Source: an uncultured Lachnospiraceae bacterium (GTDB lineage Bacteria; Bacillota; Clostridia; Lachnospirales; Lachnospiraceae). From it: a stretch of DNA of 9,585 nt. Position 1 is the stretch's first letter. Every line of letters begins with the position of its first letter. The position numbers and the translations under genes are program-made. The stretch covers positions 1-9,585 of the forward strand of contig CAMWOK010000095.1 of the NCBI GenBank assembly GCA_947175845.1, given 5' to 3'. The notes below the pieces were generated by a model. It did not search any database. It had not been told where the DNA came from and saw only the letters and a program-made list of their open reading frames with translations. This document shows, one piece after another, positions 1 to 6,685 of this stretch.

Positions 1-440
1 TTGTCGGGGGCAGTCCGGGCTCCACGGCGGGCGGTGTCAAGACGACCTCTATGGGGGTGCTCCTCTTCTATGCGGTGGCGATGGTTCTGAACCGCGAGGA
101 CATCAATCTCTTTGGCAGGCGCCTCACGGACGAGGTGGTAAAAAAGGCGAATGCGGTGGTGATTATCAACGCCACGCTCGCCATCGCAGCGACGGCTGCT
201 ATTATGGCATTACAGCCGTTATTAAATTTTGAGGATGTGTTGTTCGAGGTGCTTTCCGCGATTGGGACGGCGGGGATGACGGTGGGAATCACGCGGGATC
301 TCAATTCCATATCGCGCGTTATTATTATAGTGCTGATGTACTGCGGGCGGCTTGGAAGCCTCTCGTTTGCGCTGGTATTTGCGCAGAAGAGCACTTCCGC
401 GTCCGTGCGGCAGCCGCAGGAGAAGATTATCGTAGGATAG
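1..440 (+). CDS. ktrB: Potassium uptake channel subunit KtrB/TrkH, C-terminal part (5' end outside window)
   Basis: The reading frame is open from base 3 and encodes the last 145 residues of an integral membrane K+ translocation subunit of the TrkH/KtrB superfamily. The first residues, GGSPGSTAGGVKTT, match the glycine-rich loop after the third pore repeat of KtrB proteins. Residues around bases 240-300 (FEVLSAIGTAGMTVGIT) match the fourth P-loop and selectivity filter, where the conserved glycine coordinates K+. Hydrophobic helices flank this loop, and the closing GRLGSLSFAL segment is typical of the last helix. The protein ends normally at TAG with a short hydrophilic tail. The neighbouring gene 43 bases downstream encodes the cytosolic RCK partner, which supports a Ktr-type two-subunit system. 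By family knowledge the channel dimer sits on a KtrA octameric ring and imports K+. The name ktrB rather than trkH is inferred from this pairing and the likely Firmicute host. Confidence 0.93.
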   Translation, partial: VGGSPGSTAGGVKTTSMGVLLFYAVAMVLNREDINLFGRRLTDEVVKKANAVVIINATLAIAATAAIMALQPLLNFEDVLFEVLSAIGTAGMTVGITRDLNSISRVIIIVLMYCGRLGSLSFALVFAQKSTSASVRQPQEKIIVG

Positions 441-483
441 AGCGGTCTGCTGTTTTGCAGTCAGGCTCAGAAGGAGGAAATGG

Positions 484-1176
484 ATGAAATCAATATTAAT
501 TATCGGAATGGGGCGCTTCGGGCACCATCTGGCGGCAAATTTTCTTGAGAACGGGCATGATGTCATGATTGTGGACGAGGATGAGGAGAAGCTCGAGGAC
601 ATGGTTCCGTACGCGACGAGCACCCGCATCGGCGACTGCACCAACGAGGAGGTTCTAAAGAGTATCGGCGTCCGCAACTTTGACGTCGTGTTTGTGTGCA
701 TCGGCACTAACTTCCAGAGCAGCCTCGAGGTCACAAGCCTTGTGAAGGAGCTAGGCGCAAAGCGGGTCATCAGCAAGGCAACGCGGGACATCCAGGCGAA
801 GTTTCTGCTCAGAAACGGGGCGGACGAGGTTATTTATCCTGAGAAGGATATCGCGGAAAAGTGGGCGGAGCGCTACAGCCTTGACAATATTTTTGACTAT
901 ATCGACCTGCCGGGCGCATTTGGAATCTACGAGATGCCGCCCTTGAAGGAGTGGGTTGGCAGGAGCATCCGGGAGTCCGACATTGCCGCAAAGCACAAGA
1001 TCTCCATACTCGGCGTTAAGAAAAAGCATGAGGAGCAGATGAGCGTGATGCCGTCCGCAGATTACATTATCCGCGACACGGACCATCTGATGGTGATGGC
1101 TGGCAACGAGGTCGCGGAGCGGCTGCTCGAGCAGAATAAATACAATTTTGCAAAAGGGTCGGCGGGAAAGCGCTAG
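484..1176 (+). CDS. ktrA: Potassium uptake regulatory subunit KtrA/TrkA (RCK domain protein)
   Basis: This 230-residue cytosolic protein has the full layout of a single-RCK Ktr regulator. Residues 1-125 form an RCK_N Rossmann fold: the dinucleotide motif is GMGRFG (8-13), the acidic residue ending beta-2 is D31 (IVDED), and GDCTNEE (50-56) follows. Residues about 140-218 form the RCK_C domain, which in related Firmicute proteins binds cyclic di-AMP. In the family, ATP/ADP or NAD(H) binding to RCK_N gates the KtrB channel at the membrane. The ATG is placed by AAGGAGG at 471-477, six bases upstream; an ATG four bases earlier is in another frame and too close to it. The length fits the roughly 220-residue family norm. 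It directly follows ktrB and is almost certainly co-transcribed with it. Whether this copy responds to c-di-AMP cannot be read from the sequence. Confidence 0.95.
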   Translation: MKSILIIGMGRFGHHLAANFLENGHDVMIVDEDEEKLEDMVPYATSTRIGDCTNEEVLKSIGVRNFDVVFVCIGTNFQSSLEVTSLVKELGAKRVISKATRDIQAKFLLRNGADEVIYPEKDIAEKWAERYSLDNIFDYIDLPGAFGIYEMPPLKEWVGRSIRESDIAAKHKISILGVKKKHEEQMSVMPSADYIIRDTDHLMVMAGNEVAERLLEQNKYNFAKGSAGKR

Positions 1177-1213
1177 GTCGTTTTCAGGCGATCGGTGCGC
1201 AGGGAGGATAAAA

Positions 1214-2053
1214 ATGATATCAAGTACAGCAAACAGCAGGGTGAAGCGGCTTGCGGCGCTGGTGCAGAAGGCAAAAATGCGCAGGGAAGAGCAGCTTTTT
1301 GTCGTCGAGGGCGTCCGCATGTTCCGCGAGGCGCCGCCGGAGTGGGTCAGGGAAGTGTATGTGTCGGAATCCTTTCTGAATAAATATCAACACAGAGGGG
1401 AGGACAGCCTGGGGGAATTGTTAAATAACTATCGTTATGAAATATTGTCGGACGCGGTGTTTCAGAAAGCATCTGACACCCAGACGCCGCAGGGGGTGCT
1501 CTGCGTGCTTGCCATGCCGCGCTACGAGCTGGAGGACTGTGTGGAGCAGTGGATGGCGGACGCGGGCAAAATGCCGCTGCTTGTGCTCCTCGAGGATCTG
1601 CAGGACCCGGGAAATCTGGGAACCATCCTGCGCGCCGGGGAGGGCGCTGGCGTGGACGGGATCATCATGACGCGGCAGACGGTGGACTTGTTTAATCCCA
1701 AGGTCATCCGCGCGACGATGGGATCGATATACAGGATGCCGTTCTTTGTGGTGGACAATCTGGGGACTGCCATTGCGTATCTGAAGGAGAAAGGGATTGC
1801 GGTCTATGCGGCGCACCTCGAGGACAGTGTGGACTACGACGCGCCGGATTACACGACTCCGGCGGCGTTTCTGATAGGAAATGAGGGGAGCGGGCTTCGG
1901 CGGGAGACGGCGCAGTGCGCGGCACAGTACGTCAAGATTCCGATGGCAGGCCGCGTCGAGTCGCTCAACGCGGCTGCGGCTGCGGCTGTGCTGATGTACG
2001 AAGCGGCGAGACAGCGGCGCAGAAACGGCAGCGATTCGATGGTATCAGATTAA
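1214..2053 (+). CDS. TrmH/SpoU-family 23S rRNA (ribose-2'-O)-methyltransferase
   Basis: The 279-residue product is a SPOUT-class methyltransferase that moves a methyl group from S-adenosylmethionine to a ribose 2'-OH, most likely in 23S rRNA. An N-terminal substrate-binding region (about 1-105; EEQLFVVEGVRMFREA is characteristic) is followed by the knotted catalytic domain. The three SpoU motifs are visible: motif 1, LEDLQDPGNLGTILRAGEGAG region at 126-146 with N134 and R140; motif 2, LIGNEGSGL at 220-228; motif 3, IPMAGRVESLNAAAA at 242-256. The start chosen is the ATG after AGGGAGGA (1201-1208); an upstream in-frame ATG at 1148 would overlap ktrA and lacks a ribosome binding site. Residues about 52-78 are encoded by a locally AT-rich stretch (around 1375-1445) that may be a lineage-specific loop. 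The exact target is unknown: B. subtilis YsgA/RlmP (A-loop G2553) and RlmB are relatives, but I cannot choose between them. Confidence 0.9.
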   Translation: MISSTANSRVKRLAALVQKAKMRREEQLFVVEGVRMFREAPPEWVREVYVSESFLNKYQHRGEDSLGELLNNYRYEILSDAVFQKASDTQTPQGVLCVLAMPRYELEDCVEQWMADAGKMPLLVLLEDLQDPGNLGTILRAGEGAGVDGIIMTRQTVDLFNPKVIRATMGSIYRMPFFVVDNLGTAIAYLKEKGIAVYAAHLEDSVDYDAPDYTTPAAFLIGNEGSGLRRETAQCAAQYVKIPMAGRVESLNAAAAAAVLMYEAARQRRRNGSDSMVSD

Positions 2054-2087
2054 AAAATATCAAGTGAAAAAGGAGGCGCACAGCAGC

Positions 2088-2897
2088 ATGAAAATCGGTT
2101 TTATCGGGCTTGGCAACATGGCTTCGGCGATGATAGGCGGGATGCTCGAAACGGGTGCGTTCCGGCCAGAGGAGATCACAGGCTCCGCAAAGACGCGGGA
2201 GACGGCGGATCAGGTCGGTAGAAAATATGGGATTGCCACAGGCACGGACAACAGGGAGACAGCAGAACAGGCGGATGTGCTGATACTTGCGGTCAAGCCG
2301 GTATTTTTGCCGGAAGTGATAGCGCAGATTAAGGACTTGGTCGATGCCGACACGCTGGTGATATCCATAGCGGCAGGAAAGTCAATCGGCTGGATAGAGC
2401 AGGAATTTGGAAAGGCGCTCCGTGTGATCCGCTGTATGCCGAACACCCCCGCCATGGTCGGGGAGGGCTGCACCTGCATCTGCCTCAAAGAGACGTACAC
2501 GGATCCGGATATCCATGACAGGGACAGGGAGACGGCGCTTCGGATTGCACAGAGCTTTGGCAGGGCGAGCATCCTTCCGGAGCGGCTGATGGATGCATTT
2601 ATCGGCGTGGCGGGCAGTGCGCCGGCCTATGTGTTCCTGTTTATCGAAGCCATGGCGGACGCGGCGGTCCTTGCGGGGATGCCCAGAAAGCAGGCGTACG
2701 AGTCCGCGGCGCAGGCGGTGCTCGGCAGCGCGAAGATGGTGCTCGAGACAGGACTGCACCCGGGGGCGCTCAAGGATATGGTTTGCTCCCCGGCGGGCAC
2801 TACGATAGAGGCGGTGCGGGTGCTTGAGGAAAAGGGGATGCGCGCCGCGGTGATCGACGCAGTCGGGGCGTGTGTGGACAAGGCGCGCAGGCTGTAA
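2088..2897 (+). CDS. proC: Pyrroline-5-carboxylate reductase
   Basis: ProC catalyses the last step of proline synthesis, the NAD(P)H-dependent reduction of 1-pyrroline-5-carboxylate to L-proline in the cytosol. The 269-residue product is full length for the family. It begins with the Rossmann motif GFIGLGNMASAM (4-15), then AVKP (68-71), the RCMPNTPA substrate-site motif (115-122) and AGSAPAYVFLFIEAMADAAV (175-194), which corresponds to the dimer-forming helix. The family signature, DMVCSPAGTTIEAV, lies at 230-243. The start is the ATG at 2088, set by AGGAGG (2071-2076) with 11 bases of spacing; an in-frame GTG at 2064 lies upstream of that site and would add eight residues not typical of the family. 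It follows the methyltransferase by 34 bases and probably ends the ktrB-ktrA transcript. No hairpin with a T-tract follows the stop, so how transcription ends is unclear. Confidence 0.95.
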   Translation: MKIGFIGLGNMASAMIGGMLETGAFRPEEITGSAKTRETADQVGRKYGIATGTDNRETAEQADVLILAVKPVFLPEVIAQIKDLVDADTLVISIAAGKSIGWIEQEFGKALRVIRCMPNTPAMVGEGCTCICLKETYTDPDIHDRDRETALRIAQSFGRASILPERLMDAFIGVAGSAPAYVFLFIEAMADAAVLAGMPRKQAYESAAQAVLGSAKMVLETGLHPGALKDMVCSPAGTTIEAVRVLEEKGMRAAVIDAVGACVDKARRL

Positions 2898-2945
2898 AAG
2901 GAGACAGCATATTACAATTTTTTTATATTTTTCTAAAAAACAGGG

Positions 2946-2970
2946 GTTCGAGACTTGACAAGTCGCGAAC
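2946..2970. promoter_or_regulatory. 25-base dyad overlapping the -35 box, candidate operator
   Basis: Arms GTTCGaGACTTG and CAAGTCgCGAAC are symmetric about base 2958, with 11 of 12 positions pairing and one A/G mismatch. The -35 hexamer lies in the centre, so a protein bound here would block polymerase. As RNA it could form a stem with a three-base loop, but the following bases (TCTTTGCTATT) are a poor T-tract. I therefore favour an operator over a proC terminator. The arm order (GTTC outside, GAAC outside) is not the Gram-positive LexA box. Confidence 0.5.
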
Positions 2971-2983
2971 TCTTTGCTATTAT
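2955..2983 (+). promoter_or_regulatory. Sigma-A type promoter of the wall hydrolase gene
   Basis: The sequence shows TTGACA (2955-2960, 6/6), a 17-base spacer and TATTAT (2978-2983, 5/6). AT-rich runs at 2912-2940 lie directly upstream and could serve as an UP element. Initiation near 2990 would give a leader of about 120 bases before the ATG at 3110. This fits a vegetative housekeeping promoter rather than a sporulation sigma factor. Confidence 0.8.
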
Positions 2984-3109
2984 ATAAAATCGTAATAGGT
3001 GTTAATAAATATGTAATATTTGTCGATGAAATGTAAAATAAGAGTAATCATTCGTGTAGGAATCATTACAGACAGATAACATATTTTTTAACAGGAAATG
3101 GAGCAGGTT

Positions 3110-4366
3110 ATGAAGACAAATTGTAAAAAGTGGAAATATCTGTTGTGCCTTACAGCAGTTACGACCGCGTTTGCGTCTATTCCGTTCAGCGCACAGGCAG
3201 CAGATATGCACGCGCGCCTGATGGACAATATGGACAAAAAACAGGAGACCACATCAGACAAGATGAATTCAGCAGATAACAAAAATATGGCGGCAGTGAC
3301 GGCAGGCGCGGCAAACGTCCTGGATTTCCAGATTGTTTCCATGGATTTTTCGAGTGTGGACGCGGAAAAGAGCGTTATCGCAAAAGACGGTGCTTCAGAG
3401 ATGAAAAGTACACAGACCTATGCCTCCTCGAAAAGTGAGGCGCTGGCTACCTTTGCGAAGGCTATGATGGTATTGCAGCCAGAGCTGGAGTCACAGTCGA
3501 CCCTTGTGATGGCAAAGGTCAATGAGTATGTCAACATCCGCAAGGACGCAGATCAGGATTCAGAGAAAGTCGGTATCCTGTACAAGGACTGCGGTGGAGA
3601 CGTTTTAGAGAAAAATGATGAGTGGACAAAAATAAAGTCCGGCGACGTCACCGGATGGATAAAGAACCAGTACCTGTATTTTGGGTCGGAGGCGGAGGAG
3701 CTTGCAAAGGATGTGGGCGTCCTCACCGCATACTCCAACACAGAGACGCTCAGGGTGCGCAAAGAGCCGAGCCTGGACGCCGGCATTGTCGGTCTTCTGG
3801 CAAACGGCCAGGCCGTGGAAGCAATCTCGGAAGAGGGCGACTGGGTCAAGGTGAGCTATGAGGGCGAGACTGGTTTTGTCTCAGCGGAGTATGTCCGGGT
3901 TGAGTTTGGCATCGACACGGCAGAGTCCATGGAGGCAGTCAGAGCGCGCGAGGAAGCTGAGCGCGCAAGGGCGGCCGCGGAGGCGGAATCGAGACGGGTA
4001 CAGCAGAAAGAAGCAGTTCTTGCGTCAGCCACAGAGCTTGAGATCCTCGCGGCGCTGATTCAGTGCGAGGCGGGCGGCGAGCCTTACGAGGGACAGGTGG
4101 CAGTCGGCGCTGTTGTCATGAACAGAGTGCGGTGCGGCGGGTATCCTAATAATATTACAGATGTTATTTATATGTCAGGGCAGTTTGTGCCCGCGTCGGG
4201 AGGCCGCATGGAGTCGCTGATTCTGAACAAGACGACGAAGGCTTCCTGCATACAGGCGGCACAGGAGGCAATCAACGGCGTGTGCAACGTCGGCGATGCG
4301 CTGCATTTCCGCAGAAACAATGGCACCAGACAGGGGCTTGTGATCGGAAATCATGTCTTCTGGTAA
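3110..4366 (+). CDS. Exported cell wall hydrolase: signal peptide, two SH3 domains, SleB-like (Hydrolase_2) domain
   Basis: The 418-residue product begins with a Sec signal peptide (MKTNCKKWKY, hydrophobic core, likely cleavage after AQA at 30). A methionine-rich linker of unknown function (31-132) precedes two bacterial SH3 domains (about 133-192 and 203-266; NEYVNIRKDA and TETLRVRKEP are their hallmark strands), which should bind peptidoglycan. An Ala/Glu/Arg-rich, probably coiled-coil segment (272-308) leads to the C-terminal Hydrolase_2 domain (312-418), related to the spore cortex lytic enzyme SleB. The catalytic glutamate is probably E320 in QCEAGGEPYEGQVAV. The chain ends at IGNHVFW, the usual end of the fold. 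Four cysteines in the catalytic domain (319, 342, 380, 392) could form disulfides. The ATG at 3110 is preceded by GGAG (3100-3103); an in-frame ATG at 3098 has its purine run too close. The vegetative-type promoter suggests growth-phase wall turnover rather than germination, but this is inference. Confidence 0.88.
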   Translation: MKTNCKKWKYLLCLTAVTTAFASIPFSAQAADMHARLMDNMDKKQETTSDKMNSADNKNMAAVTAGAANVLDFQIVSMDFSSVDAEKSVIAKDGASEMKSTQTYASSKSEALATFAKAMMVLQPELESQSTLVMAKVNEYVNIRKDADQDSEKVGILYKDCGGDVLEKNDEWTKIKSGDVTGWIKNQYLYFGSEAEELAKDVGVLTAYSNTETLRVRKEPSLDAGIVGLLANGQAVEAISEEGDWVKVSYEGETGFVSAEYVRVEFGIDTAESMEAVRAREEAERARAAAEAESRRVQQKEAVLASATELEILAALIQCEAGGEPYEGQVAVGAVVMNRVRCGGYPNNITDVIYMSGQFVPASGGRMESLILNKTTKASCIQAAQEAINGVCNVGDALHFRRNNGTRQGLVIGNHVFW

Positions 4367-4418
4367 AGGGTGCAAAGGGAACAGTTGACAGGAATGGTAT
4401 GAAATAAAATATGGGAAG

Positions 4419-4450
4419 AGCGTGGTTCCGAAAAGAACTGCGCTTTTTCT
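4419..4450 (+). terminator. Intrinsic terminator of the wall hydrolase gene
   Basis: A 10-bp stem pairs AGCGTGGTTC (4419-4428) with GAACTGCGCT (4435-4444), including two G-U pairs, around the loop CGAAAA. T-rich sequence follows at once (4444-4450, continuing to 4460). It lies 52 bases after the hydrolase stop and just before the argF promoter, so it should separate the two units. Confidence 0.8.
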
Positions 4451-4478
4451 TGCCCCTTTTGAATAAATGTAGTAAAAT
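4450..4478 (+). promoter_or_regulatory. Probable promoter of argF
   Basis: TTGCCC (4450-4455, 4/6 match to -35), a 17-base spacer and TAAAAT (4473-4478, 5/6 match to -10) lie just after the terminator. A start near 4485 would give a leader of about 45 bases to the argF ATG. The spacer holds TTGAATAAAT (4459-4468), which resembles one half of an ArgR/AhrC ARG box; the second half is poor. Confidence 0.6.
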
Positions 4479-4530
4479 AAGAGCAATTAATGTCTTTGCG
4501 GAAGAAATCTGCGGACAGGGAGGTAGAACA

Positions 4531-5535
4531 ATGCACTCAGGAACAATAAACTTAAAAGGACGGAGTTTTCTGACATTAAAGGATTTTACGCCGGAGGAGA
4601 TACTGTATCTCGTCGATCTGGCGGCGGAGTACAAGGACAAGAAGAAGAATGGCATCCTGCACGACACGCTGCGCGGAAAAAATATTGCGCTGATTTTCGA
4701 GAAGACGAGCACGCGCACGCGCTGTTCCTTCGAGGTGGCGGCGCACGACCTCGGCATGGGTGCGACCTATCTCGATCCGTCAGTCTCCCAGATAGGCAAG
4801 AAGGAGTCGATCGCGGACACGGCGCGCGTGCTCGGCAGGATGTACGAGGGAATTGAGTACCGCGGCTATGCGCAGTCGATTGTGGAGGAGCTTGCCAGGA
4901 ATGCGGGCGTTCCGGTCTGGAACGGCCTCACCAACGAGTACCATCCGACGCAGATGCTCGCGGACATGCTCACGCTGAAGGAGCATTTCGGGCATCTTGA
5001 CGGCCTCAGGCTGACTTACATGGGAGACGCCCGCTACAATATGGGCAATTCCCTGATGATTGTGTGCGCAAAGCTCGGCATTCATTTTACAGCGTGCACA
5101 GCGGAGCAATACTTCCCGGACGAAGCGCTTGTGGCGCAGTGCAGGGAGTACGCGGCGCAGTCCGGCGCGACGATCACGCTCACGCAGGACGCCATGGCCG
5201 GCACAAAAGGAGCAGATGTTATTTATACGGATGTGTGGGTGTCCATGGGCGAGCCGGAGGAGGTGTGGGAGGAGCGCATCCGGACGCTTTCCCCGTACAA
5301 GGTGACGAGACAGATCATGGACAATGCGGGCGAGAAATCCGTGTTTCTGCACTGCCTGCCCGCGTATCACGACCTTAAAACGACGGTTGGCAGGGAGCAG
5401 AGCAGCAAATATGGCTTCACTGAACTCGAGGTGACGGATGAGGTGTTTGAGTCTGCACAGTCGTTGGTGTTTGAGGAGGCGGAGAACCGTATGCACACGA
5501 TCAAGGCAGTGATTGCCGCCACCCTTGGCGCGTGA
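4531..5535 (+). CDS. argF: Ornithine carbamoyltransferase
   Basis: The enzyme transfers the carbamoyl group of carbamoyl phosphate to L-ornithine, giving citrulline, in arginine synthesis (or, in reverse, in the arginine deiminase pathway). The 334-residue product is complete. The carbamoyl phosphate site is EKTSTRTRCSFE (57-68, with STRTR at 60-64), followed by SQIGKKES (86-93) and the HPTQMLAD motif (138-145). The ornithine-binding SMG loop is DVWVSMGEP (234-242), and the catalytic cysteine is in HCLPAYH (274-280). Motifs and length resemble the E. coli ArgF/ArcB subgroup more than the shorter B. subtilis ArgF. The start is the ATG after GGGAGG (4518-4523). No arcA or arcC is nearby and an ARG-box-like half site lies in the promoter, so a biosynthetic role is favoured. 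ArcB-like use cannot be excluded. Confidence 0.95.
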   Translation: MHSGTINLKGRSFLTLKDFTPEEILYLVDLAAEYKDKKKNGILHDTLRGKNIALIFEKTSTRTRCSFEVAAHDLGMGATYLDPSVSQIGKKESIADTARVLGRMYEGIEYRGYAQSIVEELARNAGVPVWNGLTNEYHPTQMLADMLTLKEHFGHLDGLRLTYMGDARYNMGNSLMIVCAKLGIHFTACTAEQYFPDEALVAQCREYAAQSGATITLTQDAMAGTKGADVIYTDVWVSMGEPEEVWEERIRTLSPYKVTRQIMDNAGEKSVFLHCLPAYHDLKTTVGREQSSKYGFTELEVTDEVFESAQSLVFEEAENRMHTIKAVIAATLGA

Positions 5536-5609
5536 TCTGATTAGAATCAGCCGACAGACCGCCGCGCGGCAGCTTTGAATGCAGGAGGACGCAGGGGCAG
5601 GAGGATTGT

Positions 5610-6602
5610 ATGAAGAATGAAGAGATATTAAAAAAGCTCCGCGATGCAGGCGGCTATGTGAGCGGGCAGGAACTCTGCGAGCAGTACGGCGTGTCGCGCA
5701 CCGCGGTCTGGAAGGCAGTCCGGCAGCTGGAGCGGGACGGCTATGTGATCGAGGCGCAGAATAACAAGGGCTACAGACTTGTGGAGAAGGACGATGCCGA
5801 CGTGTTCACCAGGGTGGAGATCGAGAGCTGGCTCGACACTGCGTGGCTTGGAAAAACGCTGGTCTTTCACAGGGAGACCGGCTCGACAAACCTGGACGCG
5901 AAGGAGCTTGCGGAGAGCGGGCAGCCCGACGGGGTGGTCGTTGTCGCCGACATGCAGACGGCAGGGCGCGGCAGGCGCGGCAGGGGCTGGGTGTCGCCGG
6001 CGGGCAGGGACATCTACATGACGCTGATGCTCAGACCGCAGTGCAGGCCGGAGAAGGCGTCTGTTCTGACCCTCGTGATGGCGCTCTCCGTGCTGGAGGC
6101 GGTGCAGGAGGTGACAGCAAAGCCGTGCGGCATCAAGTGGCCAAACGACATTGTGGTCAACAACAAAAAGGTCTGCGGCATCCTGACCGAGATGAGCGCG
6201 GAGCTGGACGGCATCCACTATGTCGTGATTGGCGCCGGGATCAATGTCAATCAGGAGCAGATGGCACCAGAGATACAGGATAAGGCGACGTCGCTCTACA
6301 TCGAGGGCGGGGAGCGGATAAAGCGCGCCCGGCTGACGGCGCGCGTGCTCCATTATTTCGAAGAAAATTATGCGGTGTTTGAAAAAAACTGGGATTTCGC
6401 GGGGCTGGTGGACAAGTACAACAGTTTTCTGGTCAACCGCGGCAGGGAGGTGCGCGTCCTGGATCCGCAGGGAGCCTACGACGGAATTGCCCGCGGAATC
6501 AACGAGCAGGGCGAGCTGATTGTCGTGCGCAGCAGCGACGGCCAGACACAGCTGGTCTATGCGGGCGAGGTGTCCGTGCGCGGCATGTACGGCTATGTAT
6601 AA
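5610..6602 (+). CDS. birA: Bifunctional biotin--[acetyl-CoA-carboxylase] ligase / biotin operon repressor
   Basis: BirA makes biotinyl-5'-AMP, transfers biotin to carboxylase carrier domains, and in this two-domain form also represses biotin genes. The 330-residue product has an N-terminal winged helix-turn-helix (1-60; SGQELCEQYGVSRTAVWKAV, then GYRL wing), so it is the regulatory class. The catalytic core shows GSTN (91-94), the biotinyl-AMP loop GRGRRGRGW (119-127), KWPND (176-180), KVCGILTE (187-194) and GAGINVN (208-214). The small C-terminal beta-barrel (about 275-330) ends in AGEVSVRGMYGYV. AGGAGG at 5599-5604, five bases before the ATG, sets the start. It follows argF by 74 bases with no strong terminator between. 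The last 14 codons lie in the first copy of an exact 46-bp tandem duplication whose second copy is beyond the stop, so the protein is unaffected. No BirA-type operator is seen in this window. Confidence 0.95.
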   Translation: MKNEEILKKLRDAGGYVSGQELCEQYGVSRTAVWKAVRQLERDGYVIEAQNNKGYRLVEKDDADVFTRVEIESWLDTAWLGKTLVFHRETGSTNLDAKELAESGQPDGVVVVADMQTAGRGRRGRGWVSPAGRDIYMTLMLRPQCRPEKASVLTLVMALSVLEAVQEVTAKPCGIKWPNDIVVNNKKVCGILTEMSAELDGIHYVVIGAGINVNQEQMAPEIQDKATSLYIEGGERIKRARLTARVLHYFEENYAVFEKNWDFAGLVDKYNSFLVNRGREVRVLDPQGAYDGIARGINEQGELIVVRSSDGQTQLVYAGEVSVRGMYGYV

Positions 6603-6653
6603 CAAGTCGGGCGAGGTGTCCGTGCGCGGCATGTACGGCTATGTATAACAAGT
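6562..6653. repeat. Exact 46-bp tandem duplication across the birA stop codon
   Basis: Bases 6562-6607 and 6608-6653 are identical over all 46 positions and directly adjacent. The unit begins CGGGCGAGGTGT and ends ATGTATAACAAGT. Copy 1 encodes the birA C-terminus, its TAA stop and five more bases; copy 2 is untranslated and lengthens the gap to the next gene from 37 to 83 bases. Because 46 is not a multiple of three, copy 2 does not continue the birA frame. No flanking mobile-element features are present. Confidence 0.97.
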
Positions 6654-6685
6654 GTTATTGATTGTGGGCGGCGTGGAGGTGCAGC

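Larger units (their letters stand above)
2898..3109 (+). other. 212-base intergenic region with promoter and leader of the wall hydrolase gene
   Basis: This AT-rich gap lies between proC and the wall hydrolase gene. It holds the promoter and the dyad described separately, then an AT-rich leader of about 120 bases from roughly 2990. The leader has a direct repeat AATCATT (3046-3052 and 3061-3067) and a TGTCGAT at 3021-3027. I see no convincing riboswitch fold and no strong terminator for proC. Confidence 0.6.

Noticed and set aside
1148..1213. N-terminal extension of the rRNA methyltransferase from an upstream ATG
   Set aside because: It would overlap ktrA, has no ribosome binding site, and the added residues do not look like the family; the ATG at 1214 has a strong site.
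2898..2940. AAGGAG just after the proC stop as the remnant of a lost gene
   Set aside because: No start codon follows at a useful distance and the downstream frame is low-complexity Phe/Leu/Lys; probably chance.
3021..3027. TGTCGAT as a Spo0A box
   Set aside because: It differs by one base from TGTCGAA and lies downstream of the transcription start in AT-rich DNA; such a short match is expected by chance.
3026..3079. 17-codon ORF in the hydrolase leader (MKCKIRVIIR...)
   Set aside because: There is no ribosome binding site and the frame includes the AATCATT repeat; nothing supports translation.
2990..3109. A c-di-AMP (ydaO-type) riboswitch in the hydrolase leader, suggested by the K+ transport and wall hydrolase genes
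   Set aside because: The leader of about 120 bases is AT-rich, lacks the conserved GC-rich helices and motif blocks of that class, and seems too short.
4385..4413. TTGACA at 4385-4390 as a second promoter before argF
   Set aside because: No -10 box lies at a proper distance (TAAAAT is only 14 bases away), and the terminator at 4419-4450 would stop any transcript from it.
5965..5982. Tandem 9-bp repeat GGCGCGGCA in birA
   Set aside because: It simply encodes the required GRGRRGR biotinyl-AMP loop, so protein constraint explains it.
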